A stretch of 64,000 nucleotides of DNA from Paguma larvata (GCA_030068075.1 CM057823.1:17022485-17086484), one strand, 5' to 3'; numbered from the stretch's first letter, positions 22,971-34,668 are shown. Program-made: numbers and translations. Notes: generated by a model not told the origin, from the sequence alone.

Positions 22971-23213
22971 ATGATTAGTGACAGTGAACATCTTGTCATG
23001 TACCTGTTGGCAATTTGCATGTCTTCCATGGAAAAAATGTCTATTCAGTTTCTCTGCCCATTTTTAATTGGATTGTTTATGGTTCTTGAGTTGTTTGAGT
23101 TCTTTATGTATTTTATATAATAACCCCTTATCAGATATATGATCTGTAAATATTTTCTCCCATTCTATAGGTTGCCTTTTCATTTTGTTGAATGTTATTA
23201 TGCTGTGCAGAAT
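22971..23213 (-). pseudogene. L1 ORF2 segment, inverted 5' part of an L1 insertion
   Basis: On the minus strand, CACAGCATAATAACATTCAA to AAATATTTACAGATCATATA, 'ctgataaggggtta', ATGGGCAGAGAAACTGAATA and CCAACAGGTACATGACAAGA match L1 ORF2 in sense. It stops where the plus-strand part begins and covers the stretch just upstream of it in the element, as expected from twin priming. Confidence 0.92.
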
Positions 23214-23775
23214 CCAAACCACAATGAGATGTCACCTCATGCCTGTTATAATGGCAATCATCAAAAAGTCAAGAGAAAGACAAGTGCTGGCGAGTGTGTG
23301 GAGAAAAAGTAACCTTCGTACACTGTTGGTGGAAATGTAAATTAATACAGCCACTATGAAAAACAGAATGGGGTTTCCTCAAAAAAAAATAGTGAAATCA
23401 TATGATCTAGCAATCCTACTTTTGGGTATATTCTCAAAGGAAGTTACAATAGGATTTCAAAGAGATATCTGCACTCCTATGTTATTACAGTGTTACTTAC
23501 AAGAGCCAAGATATGGAAACAAGTTAAAATCAGGCAATGGATGAATGAATAAAGATGTGACATCTTTATTTTAATGGAGCATTTTCAACCATGAGAAAGA
23601 AGGAAATCCTGTCATTTGTGACAACATGGATAGATCTTGAGGGAATTATACTAAGTGAAATAAGTCAGACAAGGAAAGACAAATGCTATGTGATCTCATA
23701 AATGGAATCTAAAAATACTGAACCTCTAGAAAGAGAAAGGAGAATGGGGTTTACCAGGAGCCAAAGTGTGGGGTA

Positions 23776-23841
23776 AAGATATTTGTCCAAGAGTATACGA
23801 AGATATACCCAGAGACACGAAGATATTTGTCCAAGAGTATA
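23776..23841 (+). repeat. Local duplication inside L1 3' region
   Basis: AAGATATTTGTCCAAGAGTA plus TA occurs at 23776-23797 and 23820-23841, 44 bases apart. This suggests a small tandem duplication of about 44 bp after or during the L1 insertion. Confidence 0.9.
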
Positions 23842-23854
23842 AATTTCTAGCTAT

Positions 23855-23879
23855 TATATATTATATATATATATATATA
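23855..23879. repeat. (AT)n simple repeat
   Basis: An AT-alternating tract with one TT interruption inside L1 3'UTR sequence. Confidence 0.9.
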
Positions 23880-24191
23880 AGGTATAGTGATTATAATTAA
23901 TAATATTGTATTACATGCTTGAAAGTTGCTAAGAAAGTAGATTTTAAATATTCTCAACACAAAGTTAAATGGTAACTATGTGACACGATGCCAGTGTCAC
24001 CTAGCTACGGTGGTAATCATTTTGCAGTAAGGGTATCAAATCACCACAGTATGCACCTTAAGCCTACATAATGTTAGATGGCAATCATATGTCTAAGGAA
24101 AAAAAGAAGTGATTCCCAGAGGAGAGGCATGGGGGAAGAAAAATCTGTTCTATAACAGTTTTCCTGGAAACTGACAATCTCAAATTGGGAA

Positions 24192-24195
<4 letters not shown>

Positions 24196-24233
<38 letters not shown>
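24196..24233. repeat. (GT)n microsatellite
   Basis: Perfect GT dinucleotides, about 19 units, between the inverted L1 and the full-length L1. Confidence 0.97.
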
Positions 24234-24234
<1 letters not shown>

Positions 24235-24599
24235 CTTTTTTAATAACAAGCATTAGTTTTTCAAACATTCAAAACTCTGTAAACTTCTTCTGGAAATACT
24301 ACAACTAGATTTTTTTAAAAAAATGACTTTATGCTTCAAATACTTGATTATTTTCAGTTACTTCCCACAGGATTAATTCATATATAAACCTAGTAGAAAT
24401 AATTCTTTTATTTTCTGATATAAAAATAACAGAATAAATTATACTGTAAAACACTATTATCTACTTATAGATTACTTAGGTTTGGATTTGTTAGTTTCCT
24501 ATATTTTTCCAAGTTTATTCATATAATAGCAAATCCCAAAATGTCATCAACATCATAAAAATTAAATGCAATGAGGCAATGAAACATAAAGGTTTGGAA
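24234..24599. other. AT-rich DNA without recognised gene
   Basis: A spacer of about 370 bases before the full-length L1 starts. Nothing recognised. Confidence 0.5.
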
Positions 24600-26033
24600 T
24601 TCCATGGAAGATAGTGGAGTAGGAGGATTCTTGACTTAACTTGTCTCATAAATACAACTAGGTAACATCCACAGGAGTGTAAGTAACACAGAAAATTACA
24701 CCAAAACTGGCATAATAGTGTGTCCATAGCCAAAAGCACATAAGAGGCCACATCGAAAAGGGTAGGAAGGCTGAAGTTGCAGTTGGAAGCCAAAGGGACC
24801 TGCAGGACTGAGGGAGGGATACAGCGGACTTGGAGAGAGAAGAGGAGCAGCTCCACACGCTAGCCACCCCAGCATGGGGCACTGACACTGGGAAAACCAA
24901 TGCCCATAACATTTAGCTTTGAAAGCAAGAGGGGTCTAAGTTCATGAATTCTTATAATCAGTGGAGCTTAAAACCTTGAATTTTAAGCATCAGTTGACTT
25001 TGCCCTGGGAGAGCTGGAGGGCTATAGGAAATGGGAGTCTCCACCCTTAAAGAGACAGCACAACAAACAACCATGTGGAGATACAGTAAAGAAAAAGTAT
25101 ACAGGAAAGACATTTGTTTACAAATTTTGGAGTGTGTGCTAGAGGAGCAGGGATCTTTGGGAGACTTCTCCAAGAACAAAAAAGCTGGCAGGCATCATTT
25201 CCCTCATGTCCCAGACTGCATACATGGACACCAGCAGAAATCAGTGAACCCCTGATCAGTGAACACCTGGCCTGCTCATATACCACCTACCCCTCCCCTT
25301 CTACAGATCCACCGCCTCCAACCTGGCAGGCATCTTCAGTTTTCTCAGGTGGCTTCAAGGCCCCTCCTGTAGTTCAGTTCTTCTACAACTGAAGACATTG
25401 CTGGCCCTGTGCCCCCTGCCCCTGCATTCTCCTGTGGACCTGCCCCATCCAATACACCCTTGGCCAGAGCCCATGTAAAGGGAGGCCAGAAGCCAGAAAG
25501 TGTGCAAGCAGGGCCAAGAGGAGATAGCACCACTTCAAACTGACTTCTGCCCTGGAAAGAGCAGGAAATATCCACACAGACCATTATGCCTGTAGCACCA
25601 GCAGTGGGCTGGGGGTAGACATCTGGTATGACTGCAAGCCCCACCCACCAACTAAAACTTCTCAGGGGACAACACAAGGAAAGCCCCCTTAAGTTCAGTA
25701 CTATTGCATCTCTGGAAAATTGTTGGTCTGACCTAATTCAAGTCCAAGGTGGCTCCAGACTGTCCCACTAACACTAAAGGGACCAACTCTGCCCACAACA
25801 GGCAAAAAGAACAATTGCAGATGACTCAACTGAATGCAAAAGCAGTTCAGCCAAACAGCAGAGCACACTCGACAAATATAGGAGACATCCCTGAAATGCC
25901 AGGTTCTGGTGAACAGGTGACATTGCACTATAGGACACGACAGAACCCCTTTTCATAAGGCCACTATTTTTAAGAGCAGGAGACTTAGCTGATTTTCTTA
26001 ACACAGAGAAACAGACACAGAGAATTAGACAAA
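24600..26033 (+). other. 5'UTR of the full-length L1
   Basis: It opens with the L1 start-like AAGATAGTGGAGTAGGAGGA and contains 'ctcataaatacaactaggtaacatcc' and a long GC-richer part (about 25300-25700). The opening resembles the reversed 5'UTR at 4.8-5.7 kb. Open frames of 60-113 codons on both strands inside it are non-coding. In intact elements this part is the promoter. Confidence 0.85.
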
Positions 26034-26890
26034 ATGAGAAGACAGAAGAATATGCCCCAAATGAAAGAAAATGACAAAATCATAGCAAGAGACCCAAACA
26101 AAATGGAGCTAACGCTCCAGATAAGAGAGTTGAAAGTAATGACCATTAAGATAGTCACTGGATTTGAGAAAAGTGTGGAGGACATCAGTGAGATCCTGAA
26201 CAAAAAGACAGAAAACATGGAAAAGAACCAATCAGAGATTAAGAACTTAATAATGGAAATTAAAAATACACAAGATGGAATAGTAGACCAGATGAAACAA
26301 AAGAATGGAACAGCAACTGGAATAATGGAAAACAATCAGCTGAACAAAAGAAAGAAAAGGAAAAGTTAAAAAATTAGAATAAGATCAAGAGGACTCAGAG
26401 ACACCATCAAGTATAATAACATTTATATTATAAGGATCTGAGAAAAAGAAGAGAGAAAGGGGAACAAAGAAAACACCTGAAGAAATAATAGCTGAAAATG
26501 TCCTTAATCTGGGGAAGAAAACTGAAGTCCAGATCCCGGAGGGATAAAGAACCCACAACACAATCAACCCAAGGTGGTCCATACCAAGATATATAGTAAT
26601 CAAAATGCCAATATGTAGTGATAAAGAGATATATAAAATAAAAAGTTACAAACAAGGGAAATCCCATGAGGCTATCAACTGATTTTTCAGCAGAAACTTT
26701 GCAAGCCAGAGGGAGTGGCATGATATATGCAAAGTGCTGGAAGAAAAACCTACAACCAAGACACTCTATTCAGTAAAGCTATCACTCAGAATAGAAGGAG
26801 ATATAAACAATTTCCCAGACAAACAAAAGTTAAAGGATTTCATTACCACTAAGCCATCCAAACAAGAATGCTAAGAGGGACTTTTTTAGT
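26034..26890 (+). pseudogene. L1 ORF1 pseudogene
   Basis: ORF1 protein is an RNA-binding chaperone of the L1 ribonucleoprotein. The frame starts at a true ATG (26034) with MRRQKNMPQMKENDK, very close to the typical carnivoran ORF1 start. A charged coiled-coil-like part follows (EKSVEDISEILNKKTENMEK). The frame stops at 26369 after 111 residues, about a third of the usual length. Beyond the stop the RRM and C-terminal parts are still seen in other frames ('KYNNIYIIRI', 'IIAENVLNLGKKTEVQIP', 'FSAETLQA', then a region matching 'NFPDKQKLKDFITTKPS'). Truncated and frameshifted. Confidence 0.9.
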
Positions 26891-29800
26891 GGAAAGAAAA
26901 GAACATAAGCAGAAATAAGAAAGGTAGGAAGCACAAAAGCAGCGAAATTAAGTATATCTATTAAAATCAGTTAAGTCAGTCACACAAGGATATAAAACTA
27001 TGACACCATATACCTAAAACAATGGAGAGGTGAAGAGTAAAACATGAGTTCAAACATTAGTGACAATTAACCTAATATAGACTGTGATACACAGATGATG
27101 TTACATAGAAACTAATGGAAACCACAAATCAAAAACCCATAACAGACATACAAAAAGTAATAATAATAAATAAAGAGAAAGGAATTGAAGCTTCTCACTG
27201 AAGAAAGCCAGCAAACTACAAAAGAAAAGAACAAGATAAAGAAAGGAGCAGAGAAGAACTACAAAGCAACCATAAAATCAGAAACAAAATGGCAATATGG
27301 ACATACCTATCAATGCATTTGCTGAATGTAAATAGACTAAATGCTCCAATCAAAAGACACAGAGTGATGGCATGGTTAAAAACAAAAACAAACAAATATA
27401 CAAAAAACAAAACAACAACAAAAACAACTCATCTATATGCTGCCTATAAAAGGCTCATTTTAAGTGTAAAGACACATGTAGATTAAAAATGAAGGGAAAG
27501 AAAGAAAGCTAGGGTAGCAAAACCTATTATCAGACAAAATAGGCTTCAAAACATAGACTGTAACAGGAAAAAAAGAAGGGCAATATATAATCATGAAGAG
27601 GACAATCCAACAAGAAGATATAACAATTACAAATATTTATGCCCCCCAAAAAGAAGCACCCAAATATCTAAGCAGCTAAAAATATGTAAAAGAAATAACT
27701 GATAGTAATAAAATAATAGTACAGGACTTTAATAGACCACTAACATCAATGGACAGATCATCCAAACAGAAAATCAATAAGGAAGCAGTAGCACTGAATG
27801 ATACACTGGACAAGATGGATCTTCCGGATATATTCAGAACATTCCATCCTAAAACAGCAGAACACACATTCTTTTCAAGTGTACATGAAAAATTTGCCAG
27901 AAGAGATCACATTAGGCCACTAAATGAGTCTCAACAAATTCAAAAAGACTGAAATGATACCACGCATCTTTTCTGACCACTACTCTATGAAACTAGGAAT
28001 CCATCACAAGCAAAAAATCTGGAAAAATACAAATACATAGAAGGTAAATAACATGTTGCTAAAAATGAATGGATGAATCAAGGAATCAAACAGGAAATTT
28101 AAAAAATACATGGAGACAATGAAAATGAAAACACAACAGTCCAAAATCTTTGGGATACAGTAAAAGTTGTTCTAAGAAGAAAGTTTATATCAATAGAGGA
28201 CTATATCAAGAAGCAAGAAAAATCTCAAATTAACAACCTAACTGCACCTAAAGGAGCTAGGAAAAGAACAACAAACTAAACCCAAAACCATCAGAAGGAA
28301 GGAAATAATAAGGATTAGAGCAGAAATACACAGAATAGAAACTAAAAACAAATAACAATAACAAAACAGGTCAGTGAAACCAGGAGCCAATTCTTTGAAA
28401 AGATAAAAAAAAAAAGTGATGTGTTTAGCCACACTCATAAAAAATGATGGGGGGGTGCAAATAAGCATAAAGATAATGAAAGAGGAGAAGTAACAGCCAA
28501 CACTATAGAAATGCAATTATAAGAGAATATGATAAAAAAAACCTATATGCCAACAAATTGAACGACCTAGAAGAAATGGATAAAATATAACCTTCCCAAA
28601 AACTGAATCATGAAAAAATAAAAAATTTGAACATGTCGGTTACCAGCATTGAAATTGAATCTGTAATCAAAAATTTCCCAAAAACCAAAAGCCCAGGACC
28701 GGACAGCTTCACAGGTTAATTCTAAGAAACATTTAAAGAAAAGATTATACCTATTCTTCTCAAACTATTACCAAAAAATAGAAGAGAAAGAAAAGGTTAC
28801 AGATTCATTCTATGAGGCCAGCACTACCCTGATAGCAAAACCAAATAAAGTCACTACAGTAAAAGAGAACTACAGCCCAAGATCTCTAAAGAACATAGAT
28901 GCAAGAATCCTCAACAAAATATTAGCAAAACAATAATATATTTAAAAAGTCATGCACCACTATCAAGTGGGATTTATTGCTGGGATGCAAGAGAGGTTCA
29001 GTACTCACAAATCAATCAGCATGATACATCGCATCAACAAGAAAAAGTATAAAAACCATATGATCGTTTCAATAGATGCAGAAAAGATTTAACAAAATTC
29101 AACATTGATTCATGATAAAAACCCTCAATATAGTAGGTTTAGAGAGAATCTTCCTCAACATAATAAAGACCATACATGAAAAATCGACAGCTAACATCAT
29201 ATTCAGTGATGAAAATCTGAGAACTTTTCTTTTAAGATCAGGAACAAGGTAAGGATGTCTATGCTTACCACTTTTATTTGCTACAGTACTAGAAGTCCTA
29301 GTCACAGCAATCAGAAGAAAATGAAATAATGGGCATCCAACTAAGAAATGAAGAAGTAAAATGTCCACTCTTTGCAGAAGGTATGACACTATATAGAGAA
29401 AACTTTAAGACTCCACCAAATAAACTACTAGAACTGATTAATAAATGCAGTAAAGTTGCAGGATACAAAATCAATATACCGAAATCCTTTGCCTTTCTAT
29501 TCACTAATAACAAAGTAGCAGAAAGAGATATTAAGAAAATAATCCTATTTACAATTGCACCGAAAAGAATAACATACCTAGGAATAAATATAACCAAGGA
29601 GGTAAAATACCAGTACTCTGAAAATGTAAAACATTGAGGTAAGAAATTGAAAATGACACAGACGGAAAGATATTCAATGCTCATGAATTAGAAGAACAGA
29701 TATTTTTAAAATATCCAGACTACTCAAAGCGATCTATAGATTTAATGCATTCCCTATAAAAATACCAACAGCATTTTTCACAGAACTAGAACACATAATC

Positions 29801-30043
29801 CTAAAATTTCTATGGAACCACAAAATACCCAGAATAGTTAAAGCAATCCTGAGAAACAAGAACAAAACTGGAAGTATAATAATCTCAGATATAAAGATAC
29901 ACTGCAAAAGCTGTAGTAATTAAGACAGCATAGTATTGACATAAAAGTAGACATAAAGACCAATGGAACACAATAGAAAGCCCAGAAATAAATGTATAAA
30001 ATGGTCAATTAATTTTTGAAAAATGAAGCAAGACTATGAAATG

Positions 30044-30252
30044 GGGGATGCTGGGTGACTCAGTTGGTTAATCACCCTACTTTTGATTTTGGCTCAGGTC
30101 ATGATCTCATAGGTTCGAGTTCAAGCTCCGCACTGGGCTCCGTGCTGATACTGTGGAGCCTATTTGAGATTCTCTCCTCTCTCTCTGGCCCAGACCCCCG
30201 CCCCTGCCATGCTCTCTCTCAAAATACATAAATACATTAAGAAAAAAAAAAA
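30044..30252 (+). mobile_element. Can-SINE inside L1 ORF2, older copy
   Basis: The head is decayed (GGATGCTGGGTGACTCAGTT), followed by GGCTCAGGTCATGATCTCAT and an AAATACATAAATACATT tail. Flanks AGACTATGAAATGG (about 30030-30043) and AGAATATGTAATGG (about 30254-30267) are a target-site duplication with two mismatches, so this copy is older than the next one. Confidence 0.94.
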
Positions 30253-30918
30253 AAGAATATGTAATGGAGAAAAGACAGTCTCTAACACATGGTGCTGAGA
30301 GAAACTGGACAGCTACATGCAAAAGAATAAAACTGGACCACTTCATTATACTATACAAAAAAATAAACTCAAAATGGATTACAGATCTAAACGTCAGACC
30401 TAAAACCATAATAACTCCTAGAAAAGAGCACAGGCAGTAATTTCTCTGACACTGGCTATAGCAACATTTTTCTGGATATGTCTCTTAAGGTAGGGAAACA
30501 AAAACAAAAATAAACTATTGGGACCACATCAAAATAAAAAGCTTCTGCAAAGTAAAGAAAACAATCAACAAAACAAAGACGTTGCTAAATGTGCAGTATT
30601 TTCTGGGGATCCTTCCCTGAAAGGGGACTGGCCATATTGCCACAGTATTTTATGGAGCAGCTGAGGTCAATCTGGTTCAAGCTGAAACAATTCAATCATA
30701 GTCACTCTGAAACTGCTACCACCGACGCCAAAGTACTTGATTTTCACACTTGTTTGGAGTTCAGAACCTCTGTGCTAAATGTATGTTTTGAAAAAAGACA
30801 ATGACTTACACTTTCGGAAGTTTGGAAATGACATCCAGAGGACAAAGGATGGGAGTAGATATTCGCAAATGATATTTTGATAAAGGGTTAGTATCCAAAA
30901 TATACAAAACATAACACT

Positions 30919-30919
30919 A

Positions 30920-30953
<34 letters not shown>
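30919..30953. repeat. (AAT)n microsatellite
   Basis: About 11 AAT units inside L1 ORF2 sequence, where intact elements have a short A-rich word. Likely length-variable. Confidence 0.95.
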
Positions 30954-31227
30954 TTCTAATTAAAATATAAGCAGAAGACATGAACAGATATTTCTCCAAA
31001 GAGGACATTCAAATGGCCAAGAGATGCATGCAAAGATGTTCAACATCACTCTACCAGGAAAATACAAATCAATACCACAATGAAATATCACCTCGTACCT
31101 GTTAGAATGGCTAAAATCAAAAACACAAGAAATAAGTGTTGATGAGTATAGGCACTGTTGGTGGGTATGTAAACTGGCACAGCCTCTGTGGAAAATGGTA
31201 TGGAGGTTCCTCAAAAACTTAAAAAGA

Positions 31228-31451
31228 GGGGCACCTGGGTGGCTCAGTCAGTTGAGCGTCTGACTTCGGCTCAGGTCATGATCTTGCAGTTGACGGGTTC
31301 GAGTCCCGCATCGGGCTCTGTGCTGACAGCTCAGAGCCTGGAGCCTGCTTCGAATTCTGTGTCTCCCTCTCTCTCTGCCCCTCCCCCGCTCATGCCCTGT
31401 CTCTCTCTGTCTCAAAAATAAATAAACATTAAAAACTTAAAAAAAAAAAAA
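31228..31451 (+). mobile_element. Young Can-SINE inside L1 with perfect 15-bp target-site duplication
   Basis: Head GGGGCACCTGGGTGGCTCAG, B-box region GGGTTCGAGTCCCGCATCGG, CT-rich stretch and AAATAAACATT tail. AAAAACTTAAAAAGA is present exactly at 31213-31227 and 31452-31466. It interrupts the L1 ORF2 between 'ttcctcaaaaacttaaaaa' and 'gaaatgccatatgatcc'. Confidence 0.98.
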
Positions 31452-31673
31452 AAAAACTTAAAAAGAGAAATGCCATATGATCCAGTAATTCTACTACTGG
31501 GTGTTGACCCAGAAAATATGAGAAAACTAATTTGAAAAGATATATGCACCTCTATGTTTCTTGTAGCATTATTTCTAATAGCCAAATTATGGAAGCAACC
31601 CAAGTGCCCATTGACACTTGGACAAAGAACAGACGGTATACATATACAATGGAATATTACCCAGTCACAAAAA

Positions 31674-31708
31674 AAAGAAAGAAAAGAAAGAAAAGAAAAA
31701 AAAAGAAA
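31674..31708. repeat. A/G-rich simple repeat
   Basis: (GAAA)n-like tract at the position of the lysine-rich 'KKN' codons of L1 ORF2. Confidence 0.9.
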
Positions 31709-31850
31709 TCTTGCCATTTGAAACAACACAGATGGATCTAGATAGGGAATATAATGCTAAGTGAAATAAGTTAGTAAGAGAAAGGCAAATACTATATGAC
31801 TTCGATTCATATGTACAATTTAAGAAACAAAAAAAAAGGAACAAAGGAAA

Positions 31851-32085
31851 AATGAGACAAAGCAACAAAACAACGACTTAAAAATGGAGAACAAACTGAT
31901 GGTTACCAGAGCTGGGGGAAGGGTCGATAAAACAGATGAAAGGGATTAAGAATACACCTCTCATGATGAGCACTGAAGAATGTATCCGACTGTTGAATCG
32001 CTATATTATACCTGAAACTAATATAATACTGCATGTTAACAATACTGAAACTAAAATAAAATTTTTCAAAAAAGATTTTTAAAGT
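31851..32085 (+). other. 3'UTR of the full-length L1
   Basis: AGGGATTAAGAATACACCTC, CATGATGAGCACTGAAGAAT, 'gttgaatcgctatattatacctgaaactaatataatactgcatgttaac' and an AATAAAA signal match the carnivoran L1 3' end. The tail is short and interrupted, consistent with age. Confidence 0.9.
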
Positions 32086-33572
32086 AACAGAAACTCAGTT
32101 TCAGTGGAATTTTAAACTTCTTTTTATTCTCATCTTTGATTCTTCAGAGATTTTATACACACATTTTTCTATCATAACTTATTTTAATAGAGTAGATACA
32201 AACAAAATTGTATATTCTGATAAGCATTTAGAAATGTCCATCTAAATCAATGATTTATTTGTGTGAAGTGAATACTGAAGCATTATTTAATGGCAGTAGG
32301 CAGACGACCTGATGAGCCTCTCAATGACCCTGGTGTTGGAAGTCTTTTAACACCCACTCCCCTCCCCATATCCCCAAACCTACATTTCACCTGTATTTTA
32401 TATATATACAAGTTTCAAGTCCACAAAGGGAACTAAATTTCTCAAATTTCCTTAAAAATGCCCTTTACTTATACCTAACTCTCATAACATAAACAAAATA
32501 AAAAATAGCTGAATAGGTTTAACCAGTAACAATAGACAAGCCTAGTATTGTATTAGTTGTAAATAACAATATAGTGTTCAGTGTTAAACTAAAGTTACTT
32601 CGTACTTATGTCAAATATTGGGATAAAATCATATATCCATATTCTCCTGTTCATTCTCCCCTCTTCTTCCCACTCTCTCTACCATATTCTTCTTACATAT
32701 CCATAAATAGGATTAATAAGCATACCTTTCAAAGTAAGAATATGAAGTACAGAAACACTTCTACCCTCAAGGACAATTAGCAAACAAAACCAGTCTCAAT
32801 TATCATGAAATTTATCACCATGATATGCTGAATTCTAACTCTCCAAACATAAACTATTTAAATTCAAAATAGTACTTAGCATTTTTGTACATGTGAAACA
32901 GTGCTAAAAAAAAAAAAAAAAAGATAGGCAGCCCTTTAGACATGAAGAGGGATGGAGATGTATCCAGAGATGATTTTCTCTGTGTAAGTACCCTCCACCT
33001 GGACATCCTATACTATTGAATCAATGTTCATCTCTGATTTCATGACAGAAATCCTTACGGAATGAGTTTTTAAAAACTGAGCGATTCATACCTGATAGAT
33101 AGTATACTCTCTACAGGGTGCAAAACAAGTTATGCACGGAATTCAACCACTGTTCATTTTTACTTTCTCTATGTTTCTTTTATGATTACTATATCAGTAA
33201 GGGTGAGGTTATATATTTGGTTTATTTTTTTATAGTTTGGAGTACTTTCTATTCAACTGAAGATAATCCATCTGGGAACTACCCTTCCACCAACATGGTA
33301 AATGAGACACCATGTTAGAACTTGCACCTCTGACTATACCTAGAGCTGCTTTGTCCCATGGTGAACACCTGTCTCCTGTCCCCAGAATGTCTCAATCAGC
33401 GACCCAAGGAAGATATCTAGCCAGCCTCAGTACAACAGCTAAAACCTTAAGATTTAACCTCTGGGGCTGTTGGTAGCCTTGGTCATATTTTCTTCCATGG
33501 CAGCCTGTAATAATACAGGTAACAAAATCACTACAGGTGACAAAACTACACCTAAGACAGACAGACAGACAG

Positions 33573-33603
<31 letters not shown>

Positions 33604-33980
33604 CATAAATTCTAACAATATATCCATATCCCTTCACACATCGTTACTATTTTTCTAATGTATATAGAAGATTTTTACACAAAAAATCTAATGTTCAAGT
33701 ATTTTTGAATATATGTGTTATAAGCTTTCTCAATTAGAAGGCATTAAAATTGCATCCTCTGCAGTGTTTTTCATGGTAGAGGGGACAGGACATGGCACCT
33801 TCTGATGTTAATATATTCTAATCATGTTACGAAAAACAGAATCCTATGACAAGCACTTATCTACAACTCTGGTCTCCAAACAATACTTGGTTTAGAAGAG
33901 ATCAATGGATTTCCCAAGTGCTTCCCATACGCCTGAGCTTATGAATACTGAATCATATATATTAAGGTCTTCTAATATAC
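32086..33980. other. AT-rich DNA without recognised gene
   Basis: About 1.9 kb with a poly(A) run at about 32907-32922 and the AGAC/CA repeat at 33556-33601. I recognise no exon or interspersed repeat. The 68- and 66-codon frames have no family features. Confidence 0.5.
33556..33601. repeat. Compound (AGAC)n(AC)n microsatellite
   Basis: About four AGAC units followed by about 14 AC units. Confidence 0.96.
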
Positions 33981-33984
33981 CACT

Positions 33985-34160
33985 GTGCTTATGTCTTTAT
34001 ATATAGTATTTCACTTAATTCTCACAATAACTTTTTGAAACAGTAATAATTATCTTCATCTTATAGTTGAGAAATCTGAACTCTAAAAGGAAAAGCCAGA
34101 GCAAATTCAAACCCAGATTTGAATAAAGTCATGCCCGCATTAAGTATTACATTATACAAT
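33985..34160 (-). mobile_element. MIR, minus strand
   Basis: TTTCACTTAATTCTCACAAT and 'aattatcttcatcttatagttgagaaatctgaactctaa' then 'aaacccagatttgaa' follow the reversed MIR core ('tcatttaatcctcacaac ... cattttacagatgaggaaactgag ... attcgaaccc'). Confidence 0.85.
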
Positions 34161-34450
34161 CTCAAAATTCTTTAGGCAATAAGGCAATCTGGTGGTTTGA
34201 ATTGGCAAGCAAACAGATGAGGAGTTTCACCCTGACTCCTACGTTTTAGGTTATGATAGATAAAAAGCTATAAATATCAGAGCAACAATTTCAGTTCAGA
34301 TGTGTCCCAGGCTTATTTCTTGTGATACCACAAGGACAGTTTAGAAAGTTATGACTCAGCTTTTCCCATACAACTCCCATAAATTCATTAGAATGATTTA
34401 TGCATGTTCTTCAGTAAGGAAATATATAAAAGAGCCTTGTAAGAGATTTG
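34161..34450. other. DNA without recognised feature
   Basis: Spacer between MIR and a Can-SINE. Nothing recognised. Confidence 0.45.
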
Positions 34451-34454
34451 TAGC

Positions 34455-34668
34455 GGGGCACCTGAGTGGCTCAGTCAGTTAAGTATCTGACCTCAGCTCA
34501 GGTCATGATCTTGGGGTTCATCATGGATTTGATTTGAGCATCACACTGTCAGTGTGGAGCCTGCTTGGGACTGTCTCTGTCTCTCTCTTTCTTTCTGCCC
34601 CTCCGCCATTTGGGTTCTTTCTCTTTCTCTCTCTCAAAATAAATGAATAAACTCAAATTTAAAAAATA
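34455..34668 (+). mobile_element. Can-SINE, older copy
   Basis: Head GGGGCACCTGAGTGGCTCAG, GCTCAGGTCATGATCTTGGG, 'cacactgtcagtgtggagcctgcttggga', CT-rich stretch and AAATAAATGAATAAAC tail. The middle differs from the young copies, suggesting an older subfamily. Confidence 0.94.

Larger units (their letters stand above)
23214..24105 (+). mobile_element. L1 3' part (ORF2 end and 3'UTR) of the same insertion
   Basis: Starts AAACCACAATGAGATGTCAC, continues with the ORF2 C-terminus ('tcaaccatgagaaagaaggaaatcctgtcatttg', GACAACATGGATAGATCTTG, 'aagtgaaataagtcagacaa') and the 3'UTR ('gtagtgattataattaataa', 'atcaaatcaccacagtatgcacctt', 'atgttagatggcaatcatat'). All frames are broken. It ends in a short A-rich stretch near 24100. 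Confidence 0.92.
27289..31850 (+). pseudogene. L1 ORF2 pseudogene (endonuclease-reverse transcriptase), interrupted by two SINEs
   Basis: ORF2 of an intact L1 makes the endonuclease and reverse transcriptase for target-primed insertion. Here the N-terminus keeps LNVNRLNAPIKRHRV (27289-27486). The endonuclease region at 27749-27952 keeps DIFRTFHPKTAEHTFFSS. The RT part shows 'KSPGPDSF' near 28690. A longer frame at 29329-29637 covers the palm and downstream motif, with GYKINIPKS and YLGINITKEV, but the usual FADD catalytic motif reads FAEG. The C-terminal part lies at 30.3-31.85 kb. At least a dozen breaks occur, so no product is expected. Confidence 0.9.
24600..32085 (+). mobile_element. Near full-length decayed L1, carrying two Can-SINEs
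   Basis: All parts of an L1 are present in order: 5'UTR starting ATGGAAGATAGTGGAGTAGG, ORF1, spacer, ORF2 with endonuclease, RT and C-terminal regions, and a 3'UTR that ends TGAAACTAAAATAAAATTTT followed by an A-rich tail. Without the two inserted SINEs it is about 7 kb. Many stops and frameshifts in both frames show an inactive copy older than the SINEs in it. I could not find a convincing target-site duplication. Confidence 0.93.

Noticed and set aside
24515..25958. Possible genes on the minus and plus strand (113, 110, 92, 84 codons)
   Set aside because: All fall within the 5'UTR of the full-length L1 and overlap each other in different frames.
26034..26369. A host coiled-coil protein of 111 residues
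   Set aside because: The start MRRQKNMPQMKEN and position between L1 5'UTR and ORF2 identify it as truncated L1 ORF1.
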